Shown: in pieces, positions 27,794-37,474 of the stretch
Numbering within the stretch: the stretch's first letter is position 1
Layout: each line of letters begins with the position of its first letter
NCBI GenBank assembly: GCA_001770855.1
Contig: MESE01000096.1
Location: 1-64,000, forward strand
DNA: 64,000 bases
DNA from: Burkholderiales bacterium RIFCSPLOWO2_02_FULL_57_36
GTDB lineage: Bacteria; Pseudomonadota; Gammaproteobacteria; Burkholderiales; Burkholderiaceae_D
Direction of reading: 5' to 3'
Made by a program: the position numbers and the translations under genes
The notes under the pieces: model-generated
Seen by the model: only the letters and a program-made list of their open reading frames with translations
Told to the model about the DNA's origin: nothing
Databases searched by the model: none

Positions 27794-28378
27794 ATGAACG
27801 CATCCCCACTTATCGATTACGAAACAATTTTCCTGCACGCGCCGGTCGGCATGTGTGTCTCTCAAAATCGGGTGATCAAAGCGTGCAACCGCGCGTTGAT
27901 CGAGATGTTCGGCCACCAATCGGCGGCATTGATAGGACAATCGTTTTCGGTGCTTTATCCAACGCCCGACGAGTTCGAGCGTACCGGGGCGCGGATTGTT
28001 CCCATCATGAATGCAAAAGGCCACTACTCCGATGAACGGATCATGAAGCGCGCCAGCCAAGAGTTGTTCTGGTGTCATGTTACCGGCGGCGCGCTGGTTG
28101 AGCATGACCCGCACGCGGCTGGAATCTGGACCTTCGAGGATTTGAGTGCGAAACGGCCGGTCACTGCCGAACTGACGCCACGCGAGCGCGAAATCGCAGC
28201 ACTGCTGGTGGAAGGAAAAACCAGCAAACTGATCGCCCGTCAAATTGGATTGAGTCCGCGCACCGTCGAAATGCATCGTGCCAAACTGATGAAAAAATTC
28301 TCTGCCGCGACTTCCGGTGAACTGGTGCATAGATTGCTGGGTGTACCGCTTCAAGCGCCCAATACCGCGGGCTCTTAA
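27794..28378 (+). CDS. PAS-LuxR transcriptional regulator
   Basis: The protein has 194 residues. The N-terminal PAS fold (about 8-120: IFLHAPVGMCVSQNRVIKAC, GHQSAALIGQSFSVLYPT) senses an unknown ligand. The C-terminal LuxR helix-turn-helix is at about 125-185 (LTPREREIAALLVEGKTSKL, GLSPRTVEMHRAKLMKK). There is no receiver domain, so it is not a standard response regulator. It is divergent from scoA across 148 bases, which suggests it regulates ketone-body use. Its stop overlaps the convergent thioesterase stop by four bases. Confidence 0.9.
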   Translation: MNASPLIDYETIFLHAPVGMCVSQNRVIKACNRALIEMFGHQSAALIGQSFSVLYPTPDEFERTGARIVPIMNAKGHYSDERIMKRASQELFWCHVTGGALVEHDPHAAGIWTFEDLSAKRPVTAELTPREREIAALLVEGKTSKLIARQIGLSPRTVEMHRAKLMKKFSAATSGELVHRLLGVPLQAPNTAGS

Positions 28379-28788
28379 TTTGCGTCGGTTAGCCTTTGCC
28401 GGACGGCATCCGGCAAAGGCATGGATTTTTCCAATGGGAAGTTAACCCAGACCACTTTGGCGCCGCCTTCGGCGATAAGCGTTTCAGGGTCGTCAGCACG
28501 TCTGATTTCCTGGATAGTCTCAAAGCTTGATCTGCCGAGTTCACCGACAAAGGTCAGCACCTCGATATCTCCCGGATATTTCAGTTGCCGCAAAAATGTG
28601 CAATGCGCATTGATGATCACAGGCCCCTCTCCCTGCGGATCCGGATCACAGTTCATTTGTGAAAACCATTCGATACGCGCCTGCTCCAGATAACGAAAAT
28701 AAATCGTATTGTTGACATGGCCCATCGCATCCATGTCGCCCCAGCGTATCGGCATGCGAGCGGCATGAACTAATCGTTTAACAGTCAT
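28375..28788 (-). CDS. Acyl-CoA thioesterase (hotdog fold)
   Basis: The protein has 137 residues from the ATG at 28788 (MTVKRLVHAARMPIRWGDMD). The family motif WGDMDAMGHVNNTIYFRYLE carries the catalytic Asp of the 4-hydroxybenzoyl-CoA thioesterase/YbgC group. It hydrolyses an acyl-CoA of unknown chain type in the cytoplasm. The frame is open to a TTG at 28854, but that start lacks family support. The neighbour upstream on the same strand is the SDR gene. Confidence 0.88.
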   Translation of the reverse strand: MTVKRLVHAARMPIRWGDMDAMGHVNNTIYFRYLEQARIEWFSQMNCDPDPQGEGPVIINAHCTFLRQLKYPGDIEVLTFVGELGRSSFETIQEIRRADDPETLIAEGGAKVVWVNFPLEKSMPLPDAVRQRLTDAN

Positions 28789-28854
28789 TTCAAATACCGG
28801 AGTTATCGGTTGATGTTGTAGCGGAAGCGGATACCGCAATGAATTGAACCCCAA

Positions 28855-29631
28855 TCACGACGCGCTCAACCCATCATCCGCGGCCACAATGGCGCCGTTC
28901 ATGAAGTGCGACTCGTCGCCTGCGAGCAGCAGCAGCAAACCGTCCAAATCCTCTGGCTTTCCAACGCGCTTGCGGGGCAGCATGCTAACCAACGCCTTGC
29001 CCTGTTCGCTTTCAAAATGCGCCGTATTGATTTCGGTGCCGATATACCCTGGGCAAATTGCATTGGTATTGATTCCGTATTTGCCCCACTCGATTGCCAT
29101 CGACTTGGTCATGTGAACGACAGCGGCCTTGCTCATGCAATAGATGCCGATCTGCGGTAAAACCTTCAATCCGGCGACAGACGCAATATTGATGATGCGA
29201 TGCTGTTTGCTCGGATCGCCCTTGGCTCGGGCAATCATGCGTTTGGCGACCTCTTGTGCGACGAAAAATGCGCCGCGCTGGTTGGTATCCATCACGTAAG
29301 CGTAATCTTCCGGAGTTACATCCACCAGACGCTGAGTGGTCGATACACCGGAATTATTCACCAGTATGTCAATCGGACCGGCTTCGGTTTCCGCATGCGC
29401 GATCGCAGACTTGATGCTGGTGTAATCGGTCACATCCAGTTCGACAACATGCGCGGCGCCGCCGTCGGATTCGATTTCCGCACGCAATTCCTTAAGCCGA
29501 TCAACACGGCGAGAAGCCAGCACGACCTGCGCGCCCGCCTGCGCCAACACTTTTGCGAAACGCGCGCCCAATCCGCTGGACGCGCCTGTAATCAACGCGA
29601 TCTTACCTTCAAAATTGACTTCGATACCCAC
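28855..29631 (-). CDS. Short-chain dehydrogenase/reductase
   Basis: The protein has 258 residues. I chose the GTG at 29631 because AGGAG lies six bases upstream; the reading frame continues to 29679 without a good start. The Rossmann motif is TGASSGLGARFAK, then NNSGVS, catalytic Ser in NIASVAG and Tyr/Lys in YCMSKAA. It is an NAD(P)-dependent oxidoreductase of unknown substrate. The pairing with an acyl-CoA thioesterase and the nearby ketone-body genes suggests a hydroxyacyl substrate, but that is inference. Confidence 0.88.
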   Translation of the reverse strand: MGIEVNFEGKIALITGASSGLGARFAKVLAQAGAQVVLASRRVDRLKELRAEIESDGGAAHVVELDVTDYTSIKSAIAHAETEAGPIDILVNNSGVSTTQRLVDVTPEDYAYVMDTNQRGAFFVAQEVAKRMIARAKGDPSKQHRIINIASVAGLKVLPQIGIYCMSKAAVVHMTKSMAIEWGKYGINTNAICPGYIGTEINTAHFESEQGKALVSMLPRKRVGKPEDLDGLLLLLAGDESHFMNGAIVAADDGLSAS

Positions 29632-30002
29632 GAATTTCTCCTGTTCTTGCCCGGCATCTTGACCGTATGGCCGTCTCATCCGAGCGCATGATTATATAAA
29701 AGAGCTGATATGTCGATACGACGTAGTGTCTCGCAATTGCTCGATCCGTAGGAGAAAAATGCGGTCGGACCAGCTTGAAGCAAGGGTCCCAAGCGACATT
29801 GCAAGGCAGAAGTTGCGAACTGCATGCCATCCACCTCTGCTTAACGGGATCGTCTCGCACCCGGCACCTCGCAGCAAAGCATTGCACGTAAGGACTGGCT
29901 TAGATGGTTTCATCAATTACGATGCACTAGACTAGCATTCTGCCGCAAAATCCCGGACAATTAGCACACTCGTTCGATAATAACATTTACGGTGGTGAAA
30001 CC
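29632..30002. other. Intergenic region between divergent genes
   Basis: The 371 bases hold the promoters of the SDR/thioesterase genes and of the ETF-QO gene. Two short open frames (29692-29916 minus and 29726-29935 plus) have no recognisable family, no ribosome binding site and oppose each other, so neither is called. No RNA gene was seen. Confidence 0.4.
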
Positions 30003-31688
30003 ATGACGCAAAGCCAAACCCAAGCAAGTATCCTCGAACAATTCGGTCCGCGCGAAGCGATGGAATACGATGTCGTTATCGTTGGAGGCGGCCCGGCCGG
30101 TTTGTCCGCTGCGATCCGGCTCAAGCAGCTGGCCGCGGAGAAAGGCAATGAAGTTTCCGTTTGCGTACTGGAAAAAGGAGGGGAAGTCGGCGCGCATATC
30201 TTATCCGGCGCGGTCATGGATCCGATCGCGATCAACGAGCTGTTCCCGAACTGGAAAGAGCTGGGCGCGCCGTTACACACTGAAGTTACGGAAGACCGCT
30301 TCCTGTTTTTGACTGAAAAGAAAGCGATCAGCACACCCAGCTGGATGCTGCCCGGTTGTTTCCAGAATCATGGCAATTATGTGATATCGCTCTCGAATGT
30401 GGTGCGCTGGCTGGGCCAGCAAGCCGAAGCGCTCGGCGTCGAAGTTTTCCCCGGCTTTCCGGCGTCAGAGATACTCTATAACGACGATGGATCAGTCAAG
30501 GGCGTAGCGACCGGAAACATGGGCATTGATCGGCATGGCCAGCCGACGGATGCATTTCAGCTTGGCATGGAATTGCATGCAAAATACACGTTTTTCGCCG
30601 AAGGCTCACGGGGCCATCTGGGCAAACAGCTGATGAGCAAATTCGCCCTGAACAAAGACAAGGATCCTCAGACATACGCCATCGGCATCAAGGAATTGTG
30701 GGAGATTGATCCGAAGATGCATCAACCGGGACTGGTCGTGCACACTGCCGGATGGCCGCTCGATGCGCAGACCTACGGTGGTTCGTTCATGTATCACATG
30801 GATAACAACCAGGTCGCTGTCGGTTATGTGGTCGGACTCGCGTACGAAAATCCATACCTGTCGCCATACGAAGAGTTCCAGCGCTACAAGACCCACCCGG
30901 AAATCCGCAAGTTCTTTGAAGGCGGAAAACGTATCTCATATGGCGCGCGTGCGATTACAGCAGGCGGCATGCAGTCGCTACCTAAATTCACCTTCCCCGG
31001 TGGCGCATTGATCGGTTGCGATGCCGGCTTTTTGAACGCCAGCCGCATCAAGGGAAGCCACTCCGCGATGAAAACCGGCATGATGGCAGCCGAGGCGGCA
31101 TTCGAGGCGCTCGGCGCCAACCGTCAGCACGATGAACTCGCGGCATATACCACGGCGTTTGAGCAATCGTGGCTGCATAAGGAATTGAATAAGGCGCGCA
31201 ACTTCAAACCGTGGATGAGCAAGGGACTCTATACGGGCACCTTGATGGTCGGTATTGACCAGGTGGTATTCAGAGGAAAAGCGCCGTGGACCCTGCATCA
31301 TAAGCACGCCGACCACGAGTGCCTGAAGCCTGCATCGGAGTTCGAGCCGATTGTCTATCCAAAGCCGGATGGCAAACTGACCTTCGACCGGCTGTCATCG
31401 GTATTCATCTCCAACACCAATCACGCCGAAGAGCAGCCGATCCATTTGACGCTGAAAGATCCGACGGTCCCGGTCGATATCAACCTTGCCAAATACGCAG
31501 GTCCGGAATCGCGTTATTGTCCCGCCGGCGTATACGAGTTTGTGAAGACCGATACTGGCGCGGACCGATTGCAAATCAATGCGCAAAATTGCGTGCATTG
31601 CAAAACTTGCGACATCAAGGATCCGATGCAGAATATCGTATGGGTGACCCCGGAAGGTGGCGGCGGACCGAATTATTCGAACATGTAA
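30003..31688 (+). CDS. Electron transfer flavoprotein-ubiquinone oxidoreductase
   Basis: The protein has 561 residues. It passes electrons from reduced ETF (fatty acid and amino acid oxidation) to ubiquinone at the inner membrane. The FAD site is near residues 20-50 ([20 protein letters not shown]). The C-terminal 4Fe-4S site has CPAGVYEF and [12 protein letters not shown], four Cys in the usual pattern. The family signatures [20 protein letters not shown] and [21 protein letters not shown] (in part) are present. It is a single gene; the ETF genes themselves are not in the window. Confidence 0.96.
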   Translation: MTQSQTQASILEQFGPREAMEYDVVIVGGGPAGLSAAIRLKQLAAEKGNEVSVCVLEKGGEVGAHILSGAVMDPIAINELFPNWKELGAPLHTEVTEDRFLFLTEKKAISTPSWMLPGCFQNHGNYVISLSNVVRWLGQQAEALGVEVFPGFPASEILYNDDGSVKGVATGNMGIDRHGQPTDAFQLGMELHAKYTFFAEGSRGHLGKQLMSKFALNKDKDPQTYAIGIKELWEIDPKMHQPGLVVHTAGWPLDAQTYGGSFMYHMDNNQVAVGYVVGLAYENPYLSPYEEFQRYKTHPEIRKFFEGGKRISYGARAITAGGMQSLPKFTFPGGALIGCDAGFLNASRIKGSHSAMKTGMMAAEAAFEALGANRQHDELAAYTTAFEQSWLHKELNKARNFKPWMSKGLYTGTLMVGIDQVVFRGKAPWTLHHKHADHECLKPASEFEPIVYPKPDGKLTFDRLSSVFISNTNHAEEQPIHLTLKDPTVPVDINLAKYAGPESRYCPAGVYEFVKTDTGADRLQINAQNCVHCKTCDIKDPMQNIVWVTPEGGGGPNYSNM

Positions 31689-31735
31689 GCAGCGGCAATA
31701 GTTCGTTCGGCAAGCGTGTGCCGGAACAAGTTTAC

Positions 31736-31779
31736 AAATCCGGGAGGAGGGACTGAAAACACAGTAGCCGGGTTTTTAT
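31736..31779 (+). terminator. Terminator after the ETF-QO gene
   Basis: AAATCCGG (31736-31743) pairs with CCGGGTTT (31768-31775, one G-T pair), followed by TTTTTATT. The loop is long. A perfect 18-bp palindrome (GTGCGGCCA/TGGCCGCAC, 31786-31803) follows directly and may serve the convergent gene. Confidence 0.5.
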
Positions 31780-31822
31780 TTCGCTGTGCGGCCATGGCCG
31801 CACCACCCTGCTTCCGGATACG

Positions 31823-33163
31823 TTACACTGGCGGAGTCTTGAAACTCTCCGTCCACATAAGATAGGCGCTGCGGCCCATGCGCTTGGCGCGATACATCGC
31901 CAGATCAGCTTTTTCTATCAGCATATCGAGCGTTGCCCCATGTTCCGGGGCGCAGCTGATCCCGATACTCGCGCCAACGTAGACTTTTTCCTGATTTGCT
32001 TCAAACGGCGCCTCAAGAGCATCGAGCAGTTTCTGTGCGACGGACTCAAAGTTCGGACTATGCGGCGCCCCCTCAAGCAATACCAGGAATTCATCGCCAC
32101 CCTGCCGGGTAATCAGATCCGTATCTCGAAGACATTCCACGAGGCGTTCGCCCACTTCATACAGCACGCGGTCGCCGATCTGATGTCCGAAGCGGTCGTT
32201 TATTTGCTTGAAATGATCAAGGTCAATGAACATCACCCCAATCCGGCTTCCGCTCCGTCTGGCGTTGACAAGCGCCGTCTTGCCCCGCTCATCGAACAAC
32301 GTACGATTGCCAAGTCGGGTAAGCGGATCGAATTTAGCCTGCTCTCTAAAATAAGCCGCCGCTTTTCGCTCTCGCCTGACATCGCGTAATGCCAGCCATC
32401 CCGCAAATGAAAAACCGCCCAGCGAAGTAATTAGTCCGAAAGCCAGGATCATTCTCGCCTGATCATTTGCAATTGTCTCGACCTTATCGACCGGAACGTT
32501 GGCTTCAATGGCTCCCAGCAACTGGTGCTGCTTCCATTGCTTTCCGGATGCCACGCCGGCAGCGATGCGACGTGCCAGTGTTTCGGGGGATTTTTCATGG
32601 GCGCCGTGACAATTCACGCAACTCATGTTTGAAGCCGCATCGGCACGCATATAACGCAGCGTACGCACGCCGTTCACCACTTCAAATCTCCAGGCGGGTT
32701 GCCAGGCTATCGGACCTTTCGGGTCCGACTGGTCTTGTTTTTCCAATTGTGTCCAGGCCCAACGCTGAAAATCATCCTTTAGCCCCTGAGCAGGATCAAG
32801 ATTCCATTTGCTCAACGGTCCATAAGTGTAAAGCCCTCTACTCTCTTTTTCCGCTTCAACCGCGACCAATTTCAGGAACCGCGCAGGCAGCGGCACAAAT
32901 CCGCTATTCGATTCAAAATTGGCGTGCGGCCCAAATCCGTCTTTTTTGAGCTTGTCCGCAATCGCGCTATAAGTGGTGCGCGAAGCGACTGCCTGACTAG
33001 TAGTGACTTCCGCAATTCTGATGGCCTCATGCTCAATGATGCTGGCCTGCGAATACACCAGCACAACATAGTTGACCAACCCAACGACCAGCACGATCGC
33101 TGCGAATATCAGAAATAAGTAGCGGCGGTTGTAACTCATTTTCCAAGTACGACGGGCAGACAT
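31823..33163 (-). CDS. Diguanylate cyclase with periplasmic Tll0287-like (DUF3365) domain and CxxCH heme motif
   Basis: The protein has 446 residues. A membrane helix (about 13-36) is followed by a periplasmic region of about 37-235 with the single heme c motif CVNCH (182-186), inside a DUF3365/Tll0287-like domain. A second membrane helix (238-258) follows, then a GGDEF domain (about 277-440). The active site motif GGDEF is intact (355-359), and RDTD (346-349) five residues before it is a textbook I-site for product inhibition. It should make cyclic di-GMP from GTP in response to a periplasmic signal; a bound heme c could sense redox state, oxygen or NO. No phosphodiesterase domain. Single gene. 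Confidence 0.9.
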   Translation of the reverse strand: MSARRTWKMSYNRRYLFLIFAAIVLVVGLVNYVVLVYSQASIIEHEAIRIAEVTTSQAVASRTTYSAIADKLKKDGFGPHANFESNSGFVPLPARFLKLVAVEAEKESRGLYTYGPLSKWNLDPAQGLKDDFQRWAWTQLEKQDQSDPKGPIAWQPAWRFEVVNGVRTLRYMRADAASNMSCVNCHGAHEKSPETLARRIAAGVASGKQWKQHQLLGAIEANVPVDKVETIANDQARMILAFGLITSLGGFSFAGWLALRDVRRERKAAAYFREQAKFDPLTRLGNRTLFDERGKTALVNARRSGSRIGVMFIDLDHFKQINDRFGHQIGDRVLYEVGERLVECLRDTDLITRQGGDEFLVLLEGAPHSPNFESVAQKLLDALEAPFEANQEKVYVGASIGISCAPEHGATLDMLIEKADLAMYRAKRMGRSAYLMWTESFKTPPV

Positions 33164-33487
33164 AAATCACTTTCTTATCCTGTTGCGCGCAGCGCGATGG
33201 CGTGCCCTTTTCCGCACCGCTGTCTGCCGATGCGTCGTCACAAAGCGCGCTGGCACGATCCAATTAAGCAATGCTTGTTTATTTAATGCGGCATAAAATT
33301 TCCAAAAGGAAATGCTTGCCGATCTGCAACTACACGCTAGCCGATAAGCGATAAGGGTGCAATATCAAAATGGAAAATTGATAAGCAAGGAAGAAAATGT
33401 GCTAATTAAATACGCAATTTTTAGAAGAATTATAATTTTTATGACATTTTTTTGCTGAGGATGACTGGATCGGTAACAAAAACAATA
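33164..33487. other. Intergenic region, AT-rich
   Basis: The 324 bases lie between two minus-strand genes. The part from 33360 to 33455 is much richer in A and T than the rest of the window and may hold the promoter of the diguanylate cyclase or an H-NS-type silenced stretch. No open frame or RNA gene was recognised. Confidence 0.35.
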
Positions 33488-34042
33488 CTACTTATTCCAT
33501 TGTTCGGACAACATTTTGTCAATCCAAAAAGCGCCAATTACAGTTTTCACGTCGGTAATTTTCCCTTCACGGATCCATGCCAACATGTCTTTGACGGGGG
33601 CGCGAAACGTTTCAAGAAACTCGCCGTCGTCGAGCTTGCTCTCACCCGCCTTCAATCCGCGCGCCAAATAAATATCCAGATGCTCATCTGAATAGGCAAT
33701 CGCGTTATGGATCGTGCATACGAACTTCCAGTCGCTTGCGCTATACCCGGTTTCCTCCTGCAATTCACGCTTTGCGCAATCGAGAGGGTCTTCGTCCGGG
33801 TCGATTTTCCCCGCCGGAAATTCAATGAACACCCGATTGAGGGGATAGCGAAACTGTCGCTCCAACAGCACGGTGCCGTCATCAAATAGCGGCAGCACGA
33901 CGACAGCGCCGGGATGCTTGATATATTCGCGGGAAGTCGTTTTTCCGTCAGGCAGACGTACGGTATCGCGCTGGATTTTCAAAAAATCGCCATCGTACGC
34001 AAGTACGCCATCGATTCGCTGTTCCGTCAATTCCATATCCAT
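33488..34042 (-). CDS. NUDIX hydrolase (ADP-ribose pyrophosphatase type)
   Basis: The protein has 184 residues. The NUDIX box is complete: GKIDPDEDPLDCAKRELQEE then TGY, with G(x5)E(x7)REUxEExGU. The flanking pattern (LERQFRYPLNRVFIEFPAGK) is that of ADP-ribose pyrophosphatases, which cut ADP-ribose to AMP and ribose 5-phosphate. GGAG lies before the ATG at 34042. It is the last gene after the complex I operon and the broken DUF2818 gene, the usual order in Burkholderiales. Confidence 0.9.
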   Translation of the reverse strand: MDMELTEQRIDGVLAYDGDFLKIQRDTVRLPDGKTTSREYIKHPGAVVVLPLFDDGTVLLERQFRYPLNRVFIEFPAGKIDPDEDPLDCAKRELQEETGYSASDWKFVCTIHNAIAYSDEHLDIYLARGLKAGESKLDDGEFLETFRAPVKDMLAWIREGKITDVKTVIGAFWIDKMLSEQWNK

Positions 34043-34065
34043 TCCGAACTCCGTGAAAAAAACGA

Positions 34066-34408
34066 CTATACCGGCAGTAGCGGCAAGTGCGGTTGATGCG
34101 AATCAGCCGTGTCGTTTCGCAAATAGCGGAATACGAACCCTGAATAGGCGAGTACGATGAACAAGCATCCGGTAACAGCGTAAAACTCCCGGCGCTGCGA
34201 AAATGCATTGCGATACGCAATTCGAGCAGATATGCAACGCCGCCGACCGGCCCATACAGCACGACGAGCTCAATCAGGCGCAACCAGAATGATTTCGGCT
34301 TTGTAGCGAGCGGGATGGAGCCGAAAACAGACGTTTCTTCAGAAATGGCAGGTGGGCGGCAAACAGCACCAACAGGATCACAAGCCAGTTTGAAAGAGAA
34401 ACCTCCAC
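34066..34408 (-). pseudogene. Frame-disrupted DUF2818 family gene
   Basis: Three reading frames in order give the parts of one DUF2818 membrane protein. Frame 1 from the GTG at 34408 reads VEVSLSNWLVILLVLFAAHL and PFLKKRLFSA. The second frame, from about 34310, reads KPKSFWLRLIELVVLYGPVG and GVAYLLEL. The third, from about 34220 to the TAG at 34066, reads RNAFSQRREFYAVTGCLFIV and LAYSGFVFRYLRND. Two frame changes, each equal to one lost base, are needed; 343 bases span what would be 345. DUF2818 normally sits between nuoN and a NUDIX gene, which fits. It is either a decayed gene or two sequencing errors. Confidence 0.8.
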
Positions 34409-34424
34409 CCGATAACAGCCAAAT

Positions 34425-35912
34425 TCAGGTAGCCAGCGTCTTTGCGATAGCTGCCGCGCATGCGGTCATCAATGGCCCGGGCATCAAGCCCAGTACGACT
34501 ACGGCCGCTCCGTTTACGCTGAGCGCCGCTCGCATATCGTTGTTTGCCACAATTTTCGTCGTATCGACCGCATCGTCAAAATACATTACTTTAATCACGC
34601 GCAAATAGTAAAACGCACCGATCAACGAGAACATCACGGCCACCACCGCAAGCCATAGCTGCCCTGCATTGACTACCGCCTGCAGCACCGACAACTTGGC
34701 ATAAAAGCCCATCATCGGCGGAACGCCGGCCAACGAAAGCAGCAATACCATCATCACAGCGGCAAACCACGGACTGCGTTGATTCAAACCCCTGAAATCG
34801 TCGATATTTTCCGCTTCGAAACCGGATCTTGCTAGCAGCATGATGACGCCGAACGTTCCCAATGTGGTGAGCACATAGGTAATCGCGTAAAACATCGCCG
34901 AGCTGTACGCGCCTGCGGCGGACGTCAGATCGCTGCCGTTGAACACCCCGGACAACAGGCCGAGCAACATGAAGCCCATCTGCGAAATCGTCGAATATGC
35001 CAGCATGCGCTTCAAGTTTGTTTGCGCAATTGCGGTGATGTTGCCGATCGCCATGGACATTACCGCAAGCACGATCAGCATTTGCTGCCAATCGATAGCG
35101 AGTGACCATAAACCTTCGACCAGCAAGCGCATGCAGATGGCAAAGGCAGCCAGTTTCGGCGCACCGCCCAACAGCAGTGTTACCGCGGTAGGTGCGCCCT
35201 GATAGACATCCGGCACCCACATATGGAATGGCACAACGCCAAGCTTGAATGCGAGGCCCGAAACCAGGAACACCAGTCCGAACACCAGCACCGTCTTATT
35301 GACCGTGCCCGATGCCGTCGCCTTGGCGACTTCGTTCAGGTCCAGCGATCCGGTTGCGCCGTACAGCATCGATATGCCGTAAAGCAGGAAGCCGGAGGCC
35401 ATCGCACCGAGAATAAAGTACTTCATCGCCGCTTCGGTCGACATTGGGTTATTCCGCCGTAAGGCAACCAATGCATACAAGGACAAGGACATCAATTCGA
35501 GACCGAGATAAATGATCAGGAAATTATTCCCGGAAATCATGATCATCTGGCCCAGCAGCGTAAACAGTGCAAGCACATAAAACTCACCGCCCAATTGGCC
35601 GCCCAGCATGCCGCGCTCGGTTGCATATTGACGCGAATAGATCAATGTCAGGCCGACGGCAAGGTAAGTGAACAACTTCAGCAGGTTCGACATCGGGTCC
35701 GATATGAACATGTTGTGGAACGTGTACGTGGTCGCGCCGGTGTTGAGTTCGGCGATGGTCAGCGCGGCGCATACGCCCAATGTCGCAATCGACATCAAGT
35801 ATGTGATATAGCGCTTCGCATCAGACAGGAACATGTCGATCAACAGGATTGCCACGGCCGCAATCGCCAGAAATATTTCGGGATAGGCTGGAATCAGATT
35901 CAGATTATTCAT
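34425..35912 (-). CDS. nuoN: NADH-quinone oxidoreductase subunit N
   Basis: The protein has 495 residues and about 14 membrane helices. It is one of three Mrp-antiporter-like proton channels in the membrane arm of complex I. Family motifs: [47 protein letters not shown] (in part) and [20 protein letters not shown] with the key Lys and His residues of the channel. Last nuo gene; 49 bases after nuoM. Confidence 0.97.
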   Translation of the reverse strand: MNNLNLIPAYPEIFLAIAAVAILLIDMFLSDAKRYITYLMSIATLGVCAALTIAELNTGATTYTFHNMFISDPMSNLLKLFTYLAVGLTLIYSRQYATERGMLGGQLGGEFYVLALFTLLGQMIMISGNNFLIIYLGLELMSLSLYALVALRRNNPMSTEAAMKYFILGAMASGFLLYGISMLYGATGSLDLNEVAKATASGTVNKTVLVFGLVFLVSGLAFKLGVVPFHMWVPDVYQGAPTAVTLLLGGAPKLAAFAICMRLLVEGLWSLAIDWQQMLIVLAVMSMAIGNITAIAQTNLKRMLAYSTISQMGFMLLGLLSGVFNGSDLTSAAGAYSSAMFYAITYVLTTLGTFGVIMLLARSGFEAENIDDFRGLNQRSPWFAAVMMVLLLSLAGVPPMMGFYAKLSVLQAVVNAGQLWLAVVAVMFSLIGAFYYLRVIKVMYFDDAVDTTKIVANNDMRAALSVNGAAVVVLGLMPGPLMTACAAAIAKTLAT

Positions 35913-35961
35913 TTCATCGCCGCTTTATTTGCATTCGCTTGTGCATCTACGATTGTGTTCA

Positions 35962-37449
35962 TCACTGCGCCTTTGACAGGGCGACGTGCTTTAACAGGTC
36001 CGCCACCGAAATCTGCATGGCATCGGTAAAGGGCGCCGGATAAACACCCATACCGATCACCGCAATCGCCAGCAATCCAAGTATCAGGAATTCACGCTTG
36101 TTCAGATCGAGCAATTGTGCAACCTGCGCGTTGCCGACCGCGCCGAATATCACCCGCTTGACCAGCCATAACGAGTAGGCCGCTCCGAGAATCAATGCGG
36201 TCGCGGCGAGCATACCAATCCAGAAGTTGAACTTGACCGCACCCAGAATCACCATGAATTCGCCGATAAAGCCCGAGGTTGCAGGCAGCCCGGCATTGGC
36301 CAGTGAAAACAAGACAAAAAACGCGGCAAATTTCGGCATCGTATTGATCACGCCGCCGTAGTCGGCAATTTGCCGAGAATGCATGCGGTCATACAGCACG
36401 CCGATACACAGAAACATCGCACCCGATACGAAACCGTGCGAAATCATTTGCACAATGCCGCCCTGAACCGACATGTCACTGAACATGAAGAAACCCAGCG
36501 TCACAAATCCCATATGAGCGATCGACGAATAGGCGACCAGTTTTTTCATGTCGGATTGAACCAGGGCGACGAGACCGATATAAATCACCGCGATCAGCGA
36601 CAAGGTAATGACAAAGCCGGATAAATAATGGCTGGCGTCGGGCGTAATCGGCAGCGAGAATCTCAGGAAACCATATCCGCCCAGCTTCAGCATGATCGCA
36701 GCCAGGACGACCGAGCCGCCGGTCGGCGCTTCAACGTGCGCATCCGGCAGCCAGGTGTGTACCGGCCACATCGGTACTTTCACGGCGAATGCCATCAGGA
36801 ACGAGAGGAAAATCAATATTTGTGCGGATAGCGGTATCGGCAGCGTATGCCAAACCAGAATATCGAAGCTGCCGGATTTCAAATACAGGTAAAGGATCGC
36901 AACCAGCATCAGCAGCGAGCCGAAAAACGTATAGAGGAAGAATTTGACTGCCGCATATACGCGATTTGCGCCGCCCCAGACACCGATGATGATGAACATC
37001 GGAATCAGCGTCGCCTCGAAAAAAACATAGAACAGTACGCCGTCAAGCGCACAGAACACGCCGATCATCAAACCCGACAGGATCAGGAACGCGCCCATGT
37101 ACTGGGATACCCTGGTCGTGATCACTTCCCAACCCGCGATCACGACAATGACCGTGATAAAAGCCGTCAGCGGAATAAACCAGAGCGAAATTCCATCTAT
37201 TCCCAGGGAATAGAAAATATTGAATCGTTCGATCCAAGAGAATTTCTCGACAAACTGCATGCCATGCGCCGCATTGTCGAATTGCTGTATCAACGGCAGG
37301 GTTACCAAGAAGCTCGCTAGCGCGCCAACCAGTGAAATGCCGCGGGCGATGCCGGGGTTGTTATCGCGACCGTATGCCAGCACCAGTACGCCAAACGCGA
37401 TCGGGAGCCAGATTGCCAGACTAAGAAGGGGAAAAGTTGACTGCATCAT
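35962..37449 (-). CDS. nuoM: NADH-quinone oxidoreductase subunit M
   Basis: The protein has 495 residues (E. coli 509) and about 14 membrane helices. It is an antiporter-like proton channel of complex I. Characteristic parts: SLGIDGISLWFIPLTAFITV, VFFEATLIPMFIIIGVWGG with the conserved Glu, and AVKVPMWPVHTWLPDAHVEA with the channel Lys and the HTWLPDAH motif. It lies 25 bases after nuoL. Confidence 0.98.
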   Translation of the reverse strand: MMQSTFPLLSLAIWLPIAFGVLVLAYGRDNNPGIARGISLVGALASFLVTLPLIQQFDNAAHGMQFVEKFSWIERFNIFYSLGIDGISLWFIPLTAFITVIVVIAGWEVITTRVSQYMGAFLILSGLMIGVFCALDGVLFYVFFEATLIPMFIIIGVWGGANRVYAAVKFFLYTFFGSLLMLVAILYLYLKSGSFDILVWHTLPIPLSAQILIFLSFLMAFAVKVPMWPVHTWLPDAHVEAPTGGSVVLAAIMLKLGGYGFLRFSLPITPDASHYLSGFVITLSLIAVIYIGLVALVQSDMKKLVAYSSIAHMGFVTLGFFMFSDMSVQGGIVQMISHGFVSGAMFLCIGVLYDRMHSRQIADYGGVINTMPKFAAFFVLFSLANAGLPATSGFIGEFMVILGAVKFNFWIGMLAATALILGAAYSLWLVKRVIFGAVGNAQVAQLLDLNKREFLILGLLAIAVIGMGVYPAPFTDAMQISVADLLKHVALSKAQ

Positions 37450-37474
37450 GTTTTTTTCTTTTAGGAACCCGCCG

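Noticed and set aside
29692..29935. Two overlapping small frames on opposite strands
   Set aside because: No ribosome binding site, no family and mutually exclusive. Treated as intergenic.
34066..34408. Programmed frameshifting as an explanation for the DUF2818 frames
   Set aside because: Two shifts are needed in about 340 bases and no slippery heptamer is seen at either site. Decay or sequencing error is simpler.
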